A DNA stretch of 33,896 nt from Pezizomycotina sp. ARF18 (taxonomy: Eukaryota; Ascomycota): positions 1 to 33,896 of the forward strand of contig AZLU01000331.1 in NCBI GenBank assembly GCA_002224055.1. The letters run 5' to 3'. This document shows positions 1-9,959 of the stretch, piece by piece (the first letter of the stretch is position 1; each line of letters opens with the position of its first letter). The notes beneath the pieces were generated by a model. That model was not told where the DNA came from. It was given only the letters and a program-made list of their open reading frames with translations, and did no database searches. Made by a program: the position numbers and the translations under genes.

Positions 1-322
1 CATGCTGAGGAACGTGGTGCTAGAACCTCCGTACGGCGGGGATTGCATGGGGATTGCATCGGCGGCGGCTTGCTGCGGTACGATGAAGTCGGACTTGTAT
101 TGCTCCTTGAACTCTTACCGACGGGTAGAGAATGTGACCGGCCGGATGGCATGCCACCACCGTCATGCATCCAGAGGATGGAAGCACGCCTCACCGGTTC
201 CAGATACCCGTACCCATCGTTGTCGTCCACCAGATCGGCGGCCTGTGGAGGCGGTTGCTGATGTAACCCCTGGTATTGCCCAGACCCACGGGATGGCCGT
301 AATCGGCGGAAACGCTCGTCAT
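1..322 (-). CDS. Unrecognised protein, N-terminal part, cut by window edge
   Basis: Partial minus-strand gene running off the left edge. The first ATG that fits lies at 320-322 and begins MTSVSADYGHPVGLGN. Three consecutive minus-strand segments read as ordinary soluble-protein sequence: the start, then a segment with DLVDDNDGYGYLEPVRR and SILWMHDGGGMPSGR, then EFKEQYKSDFIVPQQAAADA to the edge. They lie in different frames, joined by apparent single-base losses near 235 and 112. A gtaaga sequence near 112-117 could instead be a splice donor, in which case the last segment would be intronic. Base composition is clearly richer in G+C than the DNA beyond 400, as in the other genes here. No domain, signal peptide or membrane segment is recognisable in about 105 residues. 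The opposite strand also has an open frame (43-261), but its composition looks like a shadow. Confidence 0.42.
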
Positions 323-389
323 GTCGGGCGCGAATGTGTGTGTGTTCTTCGCTGTGGAAGCGAACCTGACATCGACACTTTCAGACACA

Positions 390-3300
390 GATAAAAAATA
401 ATTTCGTGAGACGTGCCACGCTTCAAGCCGTTGCTTTGTTTTTGTCTTTTCCAGTTGGTCGAGTTTGTTGATCGTAAATGGAGATAGTCTGTGTCACGCA
501 GAGCGAAAAAATACGAGAGGGAGCCGAAGGCAGTTACGACGGCTTTCACCTTTCTTGTTGAAAATAATTGTCGGTCGAGAACGTCAGGGTACTAGTGCGA
601 ACGATCCTGGGTTAGTGCAAATCTCGTGACGTATAGGTTGGCTACCAAGTAGACAAATCGATTAAGGAAAAAAGACGACAGGACCAAAGGCTAAAAGATG
701 ACGGAATAAAAGCGGAAGAATGACGATCTTTAAAAAGTAGAAGAAAATATCGCGCAAAGTAAAATGGTCTTAACCGCCAGCGGCCTGCTTTGCGGGTGAG
801 CCTGAGTTATACCTGAAAAATACCTCCGCTATGCTTCTCTCGCCGCACAGGTAGAGTGAAACTTGAATTACAGAAAGATACAGTAATTTCGCTCTTAATG
901 AAGCTCTGATCGGATGGCTGGAGCTAAGGCAGTGCCGTAAGTCATAAACCGAGCCGTTAAAGTGGAAGAGGCGTTGCAGAACTTAGTTCCAAACCTGCGA
1001 GATATTCACCACGAGGTCCTCAAAGAGTCCGGTGGGCTTGCGCAAGGGGAGGCGGTCGGATGTTTCTGGCTTTCTGGATTACCCAATGTGCTTTATATAT
1101 CATGTTATTTCTCGAGGAAGTGTTTCATGAACGAGGGCCATGTTTCTTTTCTTTTTCTCGATTTTTCTCCCCATCTTGTGGTGGTGTTGTTCCTGAATTT
1201 TTCCGATTTCTATTTTTTGTTCTTTGGGTCTTTCGCGATACTAATTTGCTTCTTCTTCCCAAATTTCTTTATACTATGCGAATATAGGTGCTTTCGGTTG
1301 GTGTCTAATATTATAATAGCGTATAAAATAAATATTATAGGTAGGACTTGGTTCTCTCTTCGTTCTTTTTTTTTCTCTAAATATTTTTTTACTGCCAAAT
1401 TTCGCGTGTGCAAAAAAAAAGTAACGTAAGAGAAATCTGATCGAGAAAAAAGGAGACTTGATGTTTTACCTCACGAAGACAAAACCACGTTTTTTAGCCC
1501 CCTCGATCTTGGTTTGTTTATAGAAGAAATCTTCAGATCTCTAAAACTCGCCGGTTTGGAGATGCGTGTAACCACTCCGAACTTTTGCTTTTGGCTGGCC
1601 GAAAAGTGATAGGAAAGGTTGATTGCTGATTGCGGTGTTTTTTTCTTTTCGAGTGGTCGGCGACCAATTTTAAGGAGACGGCGACCAAACAGGGAGATAA
1701 AGGTGCGAATCAGAAGGCGGGGGGGTACGCAATAAAAAAAAAAAAAGGTCGGACCAAAACGGGTGTTCTTGCGTTTAAAAACGGGTTAACGGCCCCTCTG
1801 CAGAAAAACGAACGATATGCGCAGATATCTCGAGATTCAAGAGTTATAAATATCGTCGGATTGGAGATGGATCTGTGAGACGAGAAGAAGTTCGTTAGAA
1901 ACGGAAGAAAGAGGAGGAGAGAAGAAAGGATTTCCAAAGAGCATTCGTTTTTTATTTCTTCTTATCCCTCCAGGTTGGGAGAGGAACATCCACCACGAAA
2001 TAGCAGCAGTCGATGGGCGAGAAGAAAAAAAAGAAAATATTAATAATCCAGGCCAAACGCATTTTATTGCTATCAGTGCAGGAAAAAAAAAAAAAAAAAA
2101 AGCAGACACGGTAACAGGCAAGAAAGGAAAGGAGCTGCTTTCGTCCCACTGCTTTTTCCTTCCGTTCTTCCAGGAGGGGTTAATCCGGAAACCGTGCATC
2201 TTCCTTTTCTAGCAACCAGGAAGCAGGAAATATCGAGAGGGATCAAGAAAAAGGGTGTATCAGGGTTAGCGTCGCGACCAAACCTTTTTTTTTTTACATT
2301 TCTTCCTGTCCTTTCTAGGACCCCGCGCATCTAGGCCGTGTAGAAAACAGCTGCAGCTTTACTGCGTAGAAGCTTATTGACAAAGAAGAACTAGGATCAT
2401 CAGGCCTGCAGACATATCTTTATATACGAACAGCTACTTAACTCCTTTATAAAAGCATTTGACCTAACTTTAGGGCTGGCTCGTTCGTCAGTTCCGCAAG
2501 AACGGTCATATTTCTTCCTTGAGCTGTTTTCTTCGTGTAAGCCTTACAGCTGGCGTGTTGGACTCTTTCCATTCCTGTTTGCGATGATGATGTCCCTTTT
2601 CATTTGGCCCGTATAAGTTGCCATTTGTGAGTTTAGCGGAAGATAAATCGCAAATTGAGAGCAATTTTTTGGTGTAAATGCATGGGCAAGGGGGATCACC
2701 GTGAGTGATGCTTGCTTCAGGTTATCCAAAAGGGTGCGCAAAGCAAAACTGAGCAGGTGGAACCATTGGAAGACGCTCATCCAGCCTACGCCGCCGCCAA
2801 TTTCCCACGTGTTGAACGAGTCCGCATCCGCCGCGCATATTCTCGAGACATTGAAGAATTTGAATTTTATTTTTGAAGAACATATTGAGACCCTCAGGTA
2901 CCACATGCCTTACGGAGAATAGCTGGCGAGCATTGGAGTTGAAGGTTTTCCTACCGTTGCTTTTTTCCAGGATGGCGAGGGTGGGGCAGGAAGGAAACAT
3001 GTCGAAATAGGCAATCCTAAGCCGACATGTCTTATCTTGGAGAACCGCTAGAATGTTAGTAGCTGAAGCTCATATCTCTACTTTCTTTCTCTTTCCCTCT
3101 TCTTTCTTTCTTTTTTCTTCCTGTACCCTTCAGGGGCAGATTTGTGAGAAGTAATATACCCTTTGATAAGTCAGTAGGGTAACCAGCTTTAGAAAAATGA
3201 CCCGATCCGTCTTCGCTTACGATTTGCTGATCACTTTAAAGGCTAGAACATTTGCTTTTTGACAGCAGAAAATTTCTTTCCAAGTGCCAGGATAGTGTTG

Positions 3301-4700
3301 GTTAACGGTATATCTTATAACGTGTGAAAGCTTTCGTATTGACGAAACGGACCTAAATTGCGTAAAGGATTAGTTCTTACGATCATTCAAACTAAAAAAT
3401 TCAAAGTATATTTCATCGACCTCTTTTTTCTTTTTTTTTTTCTCTCTTATATTCCCTTTACCAATCTGCTGTTCCTTCGGTACTATCTGTCATTGTGCCT
3501 GACGGATTTCGCCTACGAGAAAGCCAAAGTTAAGCAGCCTTGAAAACGTCTATAATGTGGGGTACTTAAATTGATGACGATGCATGACACCTCGGGAAGC
3601 TTTCAAGAGATTGTTTCAAGAATCGTTTCCCTGCAGCAACTTTCTTGCCCTTGGCGATACGCCTCTGAATCAGAAGACGAAATGAAAGAACATATCTCAC
3701 GTTCTACCAAGGTTTAGTTTTTTCAAATTTTCAAACGACTCTCATCCTTGACACGCGAGGACGGAAATCCGCGGAAAGAGAGGAGAGTTGGCAGGAGCGT
3801 ACCAATGGACCGGTTCTTCCATCATATTTTCAGGGATACTCCGCCCCTTGCGCCACGTTCTCGGCAAGTGATAATATGATGTGGAACATGGACATTGTCA
3901 GCTTCTTTCGGTAAAGAATTCCATAGGAAGTAGACTTCGTGGTAAAGGCTTCGTCTTACCTAATAAAAGGATTCAAGAAGATTCCTAGGGATGACAGTGT
4001 TTTGCTTGGGTAATCGGCATCTGAAGAGATGCCGAACGAGCTTGGGAGCTTTGTTGCAATTGATCCGAACGCCGAACTTCAACCAAAGTAGACTTGGAAG
4101 CGTAAATATCCATGATAGTTCCTGAGCGCTGTTGCGGAGTTTCTGTTCCTCACCCTTGAATGTGTCACAATTTATAGTTGTTCTCAAGAAACTGTCTTGC
4201 GAGCGTTGATGTGCTGAAGCATCAGTACCTGCGTCATGCTTGAATGCACTCTTACTTGGCCAACAGATATATACGAGTTCCCTGCACTTGGACTTCAAAT
4301 ATGATCATATCAGGGAAGAAACAGCCTCACCAAGGCTGTATTTCAAAGCGGGAAGATCGCAAGCATGCCCTACCGCATTGTACCTCGTTTGTTTCCGTTG
4401 CCACCCCCGCTCTTACCACATCCCAGTAAGAACGGAGCTAGGATCTATTGTTTCAAAGGTGGGGCCGCAGAAACCCTTCATGTCCAACAAAAAAAACGTC
4501 AGCTTTCGCTGTTTCTCGTTTTGTCCTATAATTACGTATTTTTGTGGCGTTGATCTCGTGTCTTGAAAAAGCCCGCCTAGTGGCGCATAACGGGGCTCTT
4601 GAAGTTGCACAAGACTTCGGGAACTAAAAAGTCCATGCTGTATTTGTGGATAGCCAGTCAGCTTTATAATGCGGAGGTATTCTTATCCAGGTTTTCGGTA
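390..4700. other. Largely non-coding interval with unresolved open segments
   Basis: No gene can be named here. The interval is A+T-rich with homopolymers (A19 at 2083-2101; a T-rich run at 3424-3442). Several short stretches are more G+C-rich and open: a plus-strand segment at 914-1090 containing VEEALQNLVPNLRDIHHEVL, interrupted by an in-frame TAA at 938; 2660-3050, open in several frames, one containing GVEGFPTVAFFQDGEG, which is thioredoxin-like in flavour only; 3574-3879 on the plus strand, with an in-frame TAG at 3715; and a 112-codon minus-strand ORF at 3960-4298. Open runs of this length are expected by chance in a window this size, so none is called a gene. Confidence 0.5.
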
Positions 4701-4705
4701 ATTTT

Positions 4706-4872
4706 CTAAGCACTAAAGCTCCCACACCCACCGAACGTTGCAAACTCGAGCTTCTTACCGTCCAGACTAGAAATTGGTACCTCAGAATAGGGAGGCAGCG
4801 ACTCGGAGTTCAATGATTCTTCCTGCGAGCGCGCGTCAGCGGCGATCTTACCGAGATGTCAATGTTTGTCAT
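4706..4872 (-). CDS. Candidate small ORF or exon, unrecognised
   Basis: On the minus strand an ATG at 4870-4872 starts MTNID and, after one apparent missing base near 4860, continues as a Ser/Glu-rich segment (KIAADARSQEESLNSESL, then PPYSEVPISSLDGKKLEF) to a TAG at 4706-4708. A gtaaga sequence inside it (near 4755) could be a splice donor, and the DNA just downstream also stays open on the same strand. The block is more G+C-rich than its surroundings, which is what drew attention. There is no recognisable domain. The length is within what chance provides, so this is a candidate only. Confidence 0.22.
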
Positions 4873-4982
4873 CGGTGGTTAGATAAGTTGTTTGCGGGCT
4901 GCACCTGTGTCGTGTCTCATGGAGGAAAAGCAATATCATAAGCTGCGTCAACTTGCCCAGTTAGTCTAAACAATCAATTTCA

Positions 4983-5400
4983 CGGGCAAATTACAGCCCA
5001 ACGAGGAGAAAGAAAAAGAAGGGTAAGAGAAAGAAAGGAGAGCTTTGGCGGTCGAGTGGAGAAGAAGCCGGACGGTAAGGAGAATAAGAGTGAGGGTGAT
5101 AACGAAGAAATGAAAGACGTGAAAGGAATGGGAGGTAAGCAAGAGGGGACATTCCTAATATACACAGAACAGAAAAAACAGCACAAAGTCGAGTAGAAGA
5201 AAAGAGGGCCAATTATGAGGGAGAGGGGAAGATAAAGGAGAGGAAAGCTCGGTAAAAGAGAAATAAAGTGCAAAATGGAAAACATGGAAGGAGAAGGAGG
5301 AGGAGAAGGAGGAGAAGGAAACGGTGGCTGAAGAAAAAGACAAAGACACGACAACGAAAGGAGAAACAAAATGGAGACGGCACACGTACGGAAGATGTAG
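4983..5400. repeat. Polypurine (plus) / polypyrimidine (minus) tract
   Basis: About 400 bases in which the plus strand is overwhelmingly A and G, including a run of GGA/GAA triplets at 5286-5320. Because purine-only DNA contains few stops, all three plus frames read as Lys/Glu/Arg/Gly-rich peptide, and the minus strand reads as Ser/Leu/Phe/Pro-rich peptide (a 154-codon ORF to 5444). None of these can be preferred. It may be a structural tract able to form triplex DNA, a 5' region, or a Lys/Glu-rich coding segment broken by indels. Confidence 0.6.
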
Positions 5401-5459
5401 CAAGAATTGACAAGAGTGTTCTTTTGACGCTCACGTACCTCCATACCTTTGCATAACTC

Positions 5460-6338
5460 TCGTTGATCCTGTATTCAAAGCTACATGCATTTTGAGGAGC
5501 GAGTGGCCTGTGAGAGAGGTGTCATGAAATATTTAAAACGGGTTTAAATGTAGCTTCGTTTGAAAGAGTTGAGAACAATTTTCTTGAAGGAACTGCAAGT
5601 GATGTTGAAGAAGTGGTGAGGATGACGAAGTGGACAACATTGCGTAGGTTAGTTAGAGGTTTGACGTATGTAAATAAATTAGAGGGAAAGAGCAGGGATC
5701 CGGGAAAGCAGGCAATTTTTCGATTTTGGTAGCATTGTTAACTGCACACACAATCACACCAAAAAAAAAAAAAAAAGACCACCTTTCACAATTGCTTCAA
5801 CCACGATGCTGCCTATTTGCAAAGAGATGGAAGCTACCCAAAAGGAGCTGGACATGACACAATCGCTTGCTATAACGGCAAGTTTATCAAGATCTTGCTT
5901 GTATCATGTCGAACAGTCTTCATTCTGATGTGTTATGAGGAGCAAATCAATTATTATTATTTATGACTATGAATAAGTAACACCTCTAGGAACTTTGCAG
6001 TTATATCAATATCATCGGTTCGTATACAATAATGAATCTCTACAGCAAGAAGATACAACACCAATAAAAGCATCTATCTCTATGGAATGCATTATTGTGC
6101 AAATTTAAAAGAAGCAATCCACTGTTTCAACACTAGAAAGCAACCCTGTTTTGATCCATGCAAGCAATGTGGTCAAAATATTAAATGAATAATAGCAAAA
6201 AGGGAGCCAAAAAAAAAAAAAAACGGGAAAGGACAAACGATTAAGGAAACCAAGTTCTAGCAAGAAAAGAAGAAATCCATCAATAAACACCTCAAATATA
6301 TATATCAAGTTTCATAAAAATTTCTCAACCAGCTCTCT
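5460..6338. other. Non-coding interval downstream of the secreted-protein gene
   Basis: A+T-rich, with an A16 run at 5761-5776 and an A15 run near 6209. A 72-codon plus-strand stretch (5513-5732) is open but has no ATG near its start and no recognisable motif. The last 200 bases before 6339 would include the 3' UTR of the minus-strand gene. Confidence 0.5.
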
Positions 6339-9300
6339 TCAGGAGTAGACGAACGGATCGGTCAGGCACCAGTATCCGCGGCTACAAGCAGGGCAAGGGA
6401 TCTTGTGCAAGCAAGCTTGGGACGTGGACGTAGCTTGTGGAGCTTCCGTGCCAGCTCCAGGGTGTGACTTTCGGTACAGGTTGGAGAAGTACCCCCGTCA
6501 CCGTCACCACTTGTAGGAGAACCAGTCCCAGTGTTGTCGCCGTCATCGGTTGGGGAAGCGTTTCCACCATTGGAGCCACCGCTAGTAGGAGTGTCGCCAC
6601 CAGAGCTTCCTGATCCGCTGCCATTGTTCCCAGATCCCTCTTGGTAGTTGTGAGCAGCAGAACCGCCAGAACCATTGTTGCTGCCACTGCCACTGCCACT
6701 GCCACTGCCACTGCCACCTGACTGACCACTGGTTGGCGAACTTGAGGAGTTCGAATAATTCCCAGAGTTAGCCTCATTTGAACCGCCGCTTGGGCTTGAG
6801 AAATCTCCGTTCGAGCTGCCGTTTCCGTTCGAACCCGAGTTCCCAGCGCGACCAGAACTGCCAGGAGAGCTGTTGCCGTCAGAAGCATTGGTCCCAGGAC
6901 CATTTGGAGAGGTGTATCCGCCAATATTAGATCCATTTGGGCTGGAACCGTTTGGACTGGAGCCATTTGGACTGGATCCGTTGGGGCTAGAACCGTTAGG
7001 ACTTAAGCCGTTCGGGCCGGACCCTCGAGTGTTGGAACCGTAGCTTCCATTGACACCACTAGATCCGGAGGAACTAGCAGAATTCGAGCCATCACTATTG
7101 GGACTCTGCCATTGGAGCCATTACCATTGGGCTGCTGCCATTGGGACTGTTGCCATTGGGACTGTTACCATTGGCGTCGTAGCCTTTCCCGCTAGAGGAC
7201 CCGTTGGGGCTTGTTGAACCATTCGCTCCACTACTGTTGGAGCCATTATTGCTCGAACCATTACCGTTGGAGCCATTGCCATTGGGGCCATTGCCATTGG
7301 GGCCATTGCCATTGGAGCCATTGCCGTTGGAACCATTTCCGTTAGAACCATTGCTGTCATACCCGTGGCTAGGAGAATTGGATCCACCAGAGTTGAAACC
7401 GTTAGGGCTTGAGGCGCTGCCGGAACCGCTTGAGTTGAGCCATTTCCGTTGGAAGAATCGGAGCCACCAGAGTTGGGCTTAGATCCATTGTTTCCGTTTG
7501 AGTTCCCGGTAGAACCATTGCCGTAAGAACCTGGGCTTCGGTTGGAACCATTGCCATCACCCGAACCGTTGCCATTAGAGCCGTTTGCTCCGGAATTCGG
7601 GCTGGTAGAGCCAGATGGTAGCCCGCTGTTACCATTAGACCCATTTCCATATGACCTCGAGCCTGAGCCGCTGCCTGGCGAAGCCCCACTTGAAGAGTTG
7701 AGCTGCCACTAGAACCAGCGCCACTGCCAGAACCAGACGCACTGCCAGAACCGGAAGATGGAGAGCGTCCAGAGGATCCGCTCGTGGATGAGCCAGAGTC
7801 AACCCTTCCAGCTCCATTCTTACCCGAAGTACCGTAATTGCCATAGCTCCCGGGATGGACATTGGGGCCTGGTGTCGGCGTTACGGTATGGCTACTATAA
7901 TATTAAGTGAGACAAACTTGTTAGCAACTAGTGATATATCAAATAATGAGAATAAAATGACATACCTTGGAGGAGAAGGGTCGCAATTTCCACAAATGTA
8001 GATCAAATTGCTGGTGTCAGAGCCAACCTGATGGAGCGAGCAGGAACGGCAAACAAATCTGAAAACAAACCCAAATGAATCAGTAACTCTGTGATGCATG
8101 CAGTGTTTTGAAGGTAGGAAACTCACCCGGTGTCGGCTTTGGAGTGCCAGAACACTGAGAAACGGTGACGGTAACGGTAGGAAGACGAAGGGTTGCCACA
8201 ACACCAACCGGCTGGCAAGTGTTAATAATATAAACCACGTCGTCTGTTAAAGTGACGGTCACAGTGGAGACACCATTTGGGACCGCAGTCGGCACGGGAG
8301 CACCTGTGACCACGCCATTGGAAGATCTAGCCGAGTACTGAGCGGCGTACAGAGCGGGATCGATGAGGTGGGGGAACGGGGTCAGGGTCGCCGGAGTGCT
8401 TTGGGAGGCAGCAGGGCTAGCTGCCGGTCCATATGTTTCAACTGGAACAGTCTGAACAGGTCGGTATTGTAGCCTCCAGGTCCTCCTGGATTTCCAGCAG
8501 AATTTCCACCAGCTGGAGACTTAGCCGGTGTAGAAGCTGGCAAGAGTAACCGTCAACGCAAGTCTCGCAGAGAGCGTAGTCAGTGCAAGGTGGAACCCAT
8601 GTCCCTAGCGGGTTAGGAGACTCCAGAGAAGGAGTGGCACCATGGTTGGTAGGATGGGTAGTTTGTGGAGCATTGGGAGAACTTGGAGCCGGTCCGTTGC
8701 TTGCACAACCGTAATCTCCACAAGGGTCAGTGGGGGAAGCGGAGTTGCTTTCGTTTGGTCTGTTTGGCAAAGAAGTCGAAGCAGGCTGTGGTGCCGAAGT
8801 GGATGGCAATGGGACGAGGCAGCTGTATCCGTTTGGACAAGTCGGACAGACGCTCCATTCTTCACAAGTGGGGCTTGCTGGCGGAGCATTGCTCGTCGGT
8901 GATGCATTGCTATTGCTCGCCGCAGGACAAGAGTACCCATAAGGGCAAGTGGTGCAAACGACCCAGTTGGTGCAGGTTGGAGACAAAGGACGGGATGTGA
9001 CAGAACGGGAAGGAGTGCTCGGGTTCGTTGAAGCCGGAAGGGCACTGACACCAGCGATCTCCGGAGCACCACAGTTCTTTCCGTAGCAGGCAGCCTTTGC
9101 GGGGTCATAGGTATAACTGAAAGGGATGGACAACTGTGAGTACCAGCAGTAACGCAAAAACTAGCGCGGTTGGGATCGTTATAAGCAGTAGAAAGACCGT
9201 TCCATACCTATGTGCAAGAATTCAATTAGTGTCTTCATTCTCAGAAAAAGATTGGACATTATATTAAGCAAAGAATAAAGAAGCCCCCTTCCCCCCCTGG

Positions 9301-9563
9301 ACAAAAAAAAAAAAAAAAAAAAAAACACGAAAAAAAAACAGTTAACCAGAAAGTATGGACAAAAAGATCAAAAATATTGTCAGATGTTCATCTTTTAAGC
9401 TTCCAGAAACTTGCATTCAAAGAGAGGAAATCAGAATATTGAAGCTCACTCACCCTTCCCAATTCCTGGCATTGATTCTACCGGGAGCACCAGGAATTGC
9501 ATACGAGCCGAGCACCAATTGGAGCCCAAACACAACCCCCGTGAAGAGGAGTAAGGTATTCAT
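6339..9563 (-). CDS. Large secreted Cys-motif / Ser-Asn-Gly-rich protein
   Basis: Minus-strand gene of about 945 residues in four exons: 9563-9454, 9207-8127, 8058-7966 and 7894-6339, with gtgagt or gtatgt donors and tag or cag acceptors. The protein begins MNTLLLFTGVVFGLQLVLG, a clear signal peptide with likely cleavage after SYA. Exon 2 carries three copies of C-x5-C-x2-C-x2-G-Y-S-C (for example CTNWVVCTTCPYGYSC), then a Thr/Val-rich segment with STVTVTLTDDV and further cysteines. Exon 3 adds FVCRSCSLHQ and YICGNCDPSPP. Exon 4 is roughly 500 residues dominated by Ser, Asn and Gly, with NGNGPNGNGP repeats and a GSGSGSGSGS stretch, and closes with a fourth motif, CLHKIPCPACSRGYWC, shortly before the stop. 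The frame breaks near 9140, 8540, 8463, 7700, 7437, 7128, 7107 and 6467. Recurrence of the same Cys motif across the breaks supports one gene. An extracellular, wall or adhesive-matrix role is inferred from architecture only. Confidence 0.72.
6679..6717 (-). repeat. Coding microsatellite, (Gly-Ser)n
   Basis: Tandem six-base GGCAGT units on the minus strand encode a Gly-Ser run inside exon 4 of the secreted-protein gene. The unit is a multiple of three, so length changes would keep the frame. Confidence 0.85.
7255..7350 (-). repeat. Coding minisatellite, Asn-Gly-Ser/Pro units
   Basis: A near-perfect 12-base repeat in exon 4 of the secreted-protein gene encodes NGNG followed by Ser or Pro and a further NG. 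Units differ mainly at third codon positions and at TCC/CCC (Ser/Pro). The overlapping plus-strand ORF rich in Pro-Leu-Glu is a shadow of this repeat. Confidence 0.8.
9303..9325. repeat. A23 homopolymer inside intron 1 of the secreted-protein gene
   Basis: Uninterrupted A23 preceded by a C-rich run (9283-9298). It lies within the 246-nt first intron (9208-9453), which is much longer than the other two introns of that gene (68 and 71 nt). Confidence 0.9.
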
Positions 9564-9836
9564 TGTCTGCTCGTTCTTGGAAACGACAATGAGAAGCAAA
9601 TGTGGTCAAATACTGGTCCGATTTCTGAAGAAGAGAACGGAAAAGGACTGAGAAGCTGTTGATGTTAGAGCAAAGGAGCGTTCGCCATCAAAACAGTGAA
9701 GCAAAACAGGAAAATGTAAAAAAGTGATCTTACAAACGAAGTAAAACAACTGATTGACGAGGTTTCGAAAGGTTTACAGCAAATGAGGATTGATTCTTGT
9801 TCGTGATGTTAACGATTGAAAGCAAAAGATAAGTTG

Positions 9837-9900
9837 GTGAAGGAAGAAAGGGAAGAAAGAAAGAAGGAGAATAGGAGGAGAGGAAGAGGAGAAGATATTT
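9837..9900 (-). promoter_or_regulatory. CT-rich tract upstream of the secreted-protein gene
   Basis: Read on the minus strand this is an almost pure C/T tract, 275-340 bases upstream of the ATG at 9563. CT-rich tracts near start sites are common in filamentous-fungal promoters. A (TA)n run at about 9939-9952 lies further upstream and could act as a TATA-like element. The functional assignment is inferred. Confidence 0.3.
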
Positions 9901-9959
9901 ACTTAAGTATCTCTGCGTGGTGGCGAAGAAATGAAAAATATATATATATATACTTAGGT

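Noticed and set aside
2660-3050. Thioredoxin-like fragment (GVEGFPTVAFFQDGEG)
   Set aside because: There is no CxxC active site, an in-frame stop lies just upstream, and neighbouring frames are equally open; similarity is confined to a few residues.
4980-5444. 154-codon minus ORF rich in Ser, Leu, Phe and Pro
   Set aside because: A product of the polypyrimidine strand; all frames of the tract are open.
6382-6966. 194-codon minus-strand ORF rich in Val, Ala, Thr and Leu
   Set aside because: Shadow of the Ser/Asn/Gly frame of the secreted-protein gene; its repeats follow the DNA periodicity of the real frame.
7121-7482. Met-Ala-Pro repeat ORF (minus) and Pro-Leu-Glu repeat ORF (plus)
   Set aside because: Both are alternative-frame readings of the 12-base Asn-Gly-Ser minisatellite.
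8605-9108. 167-codon minus ORF and overlapping plus ORFs at 8642-9000
   Set aside because: Out of frame with the Cys-motif exon, which has the signature repeats and correct splice borders.
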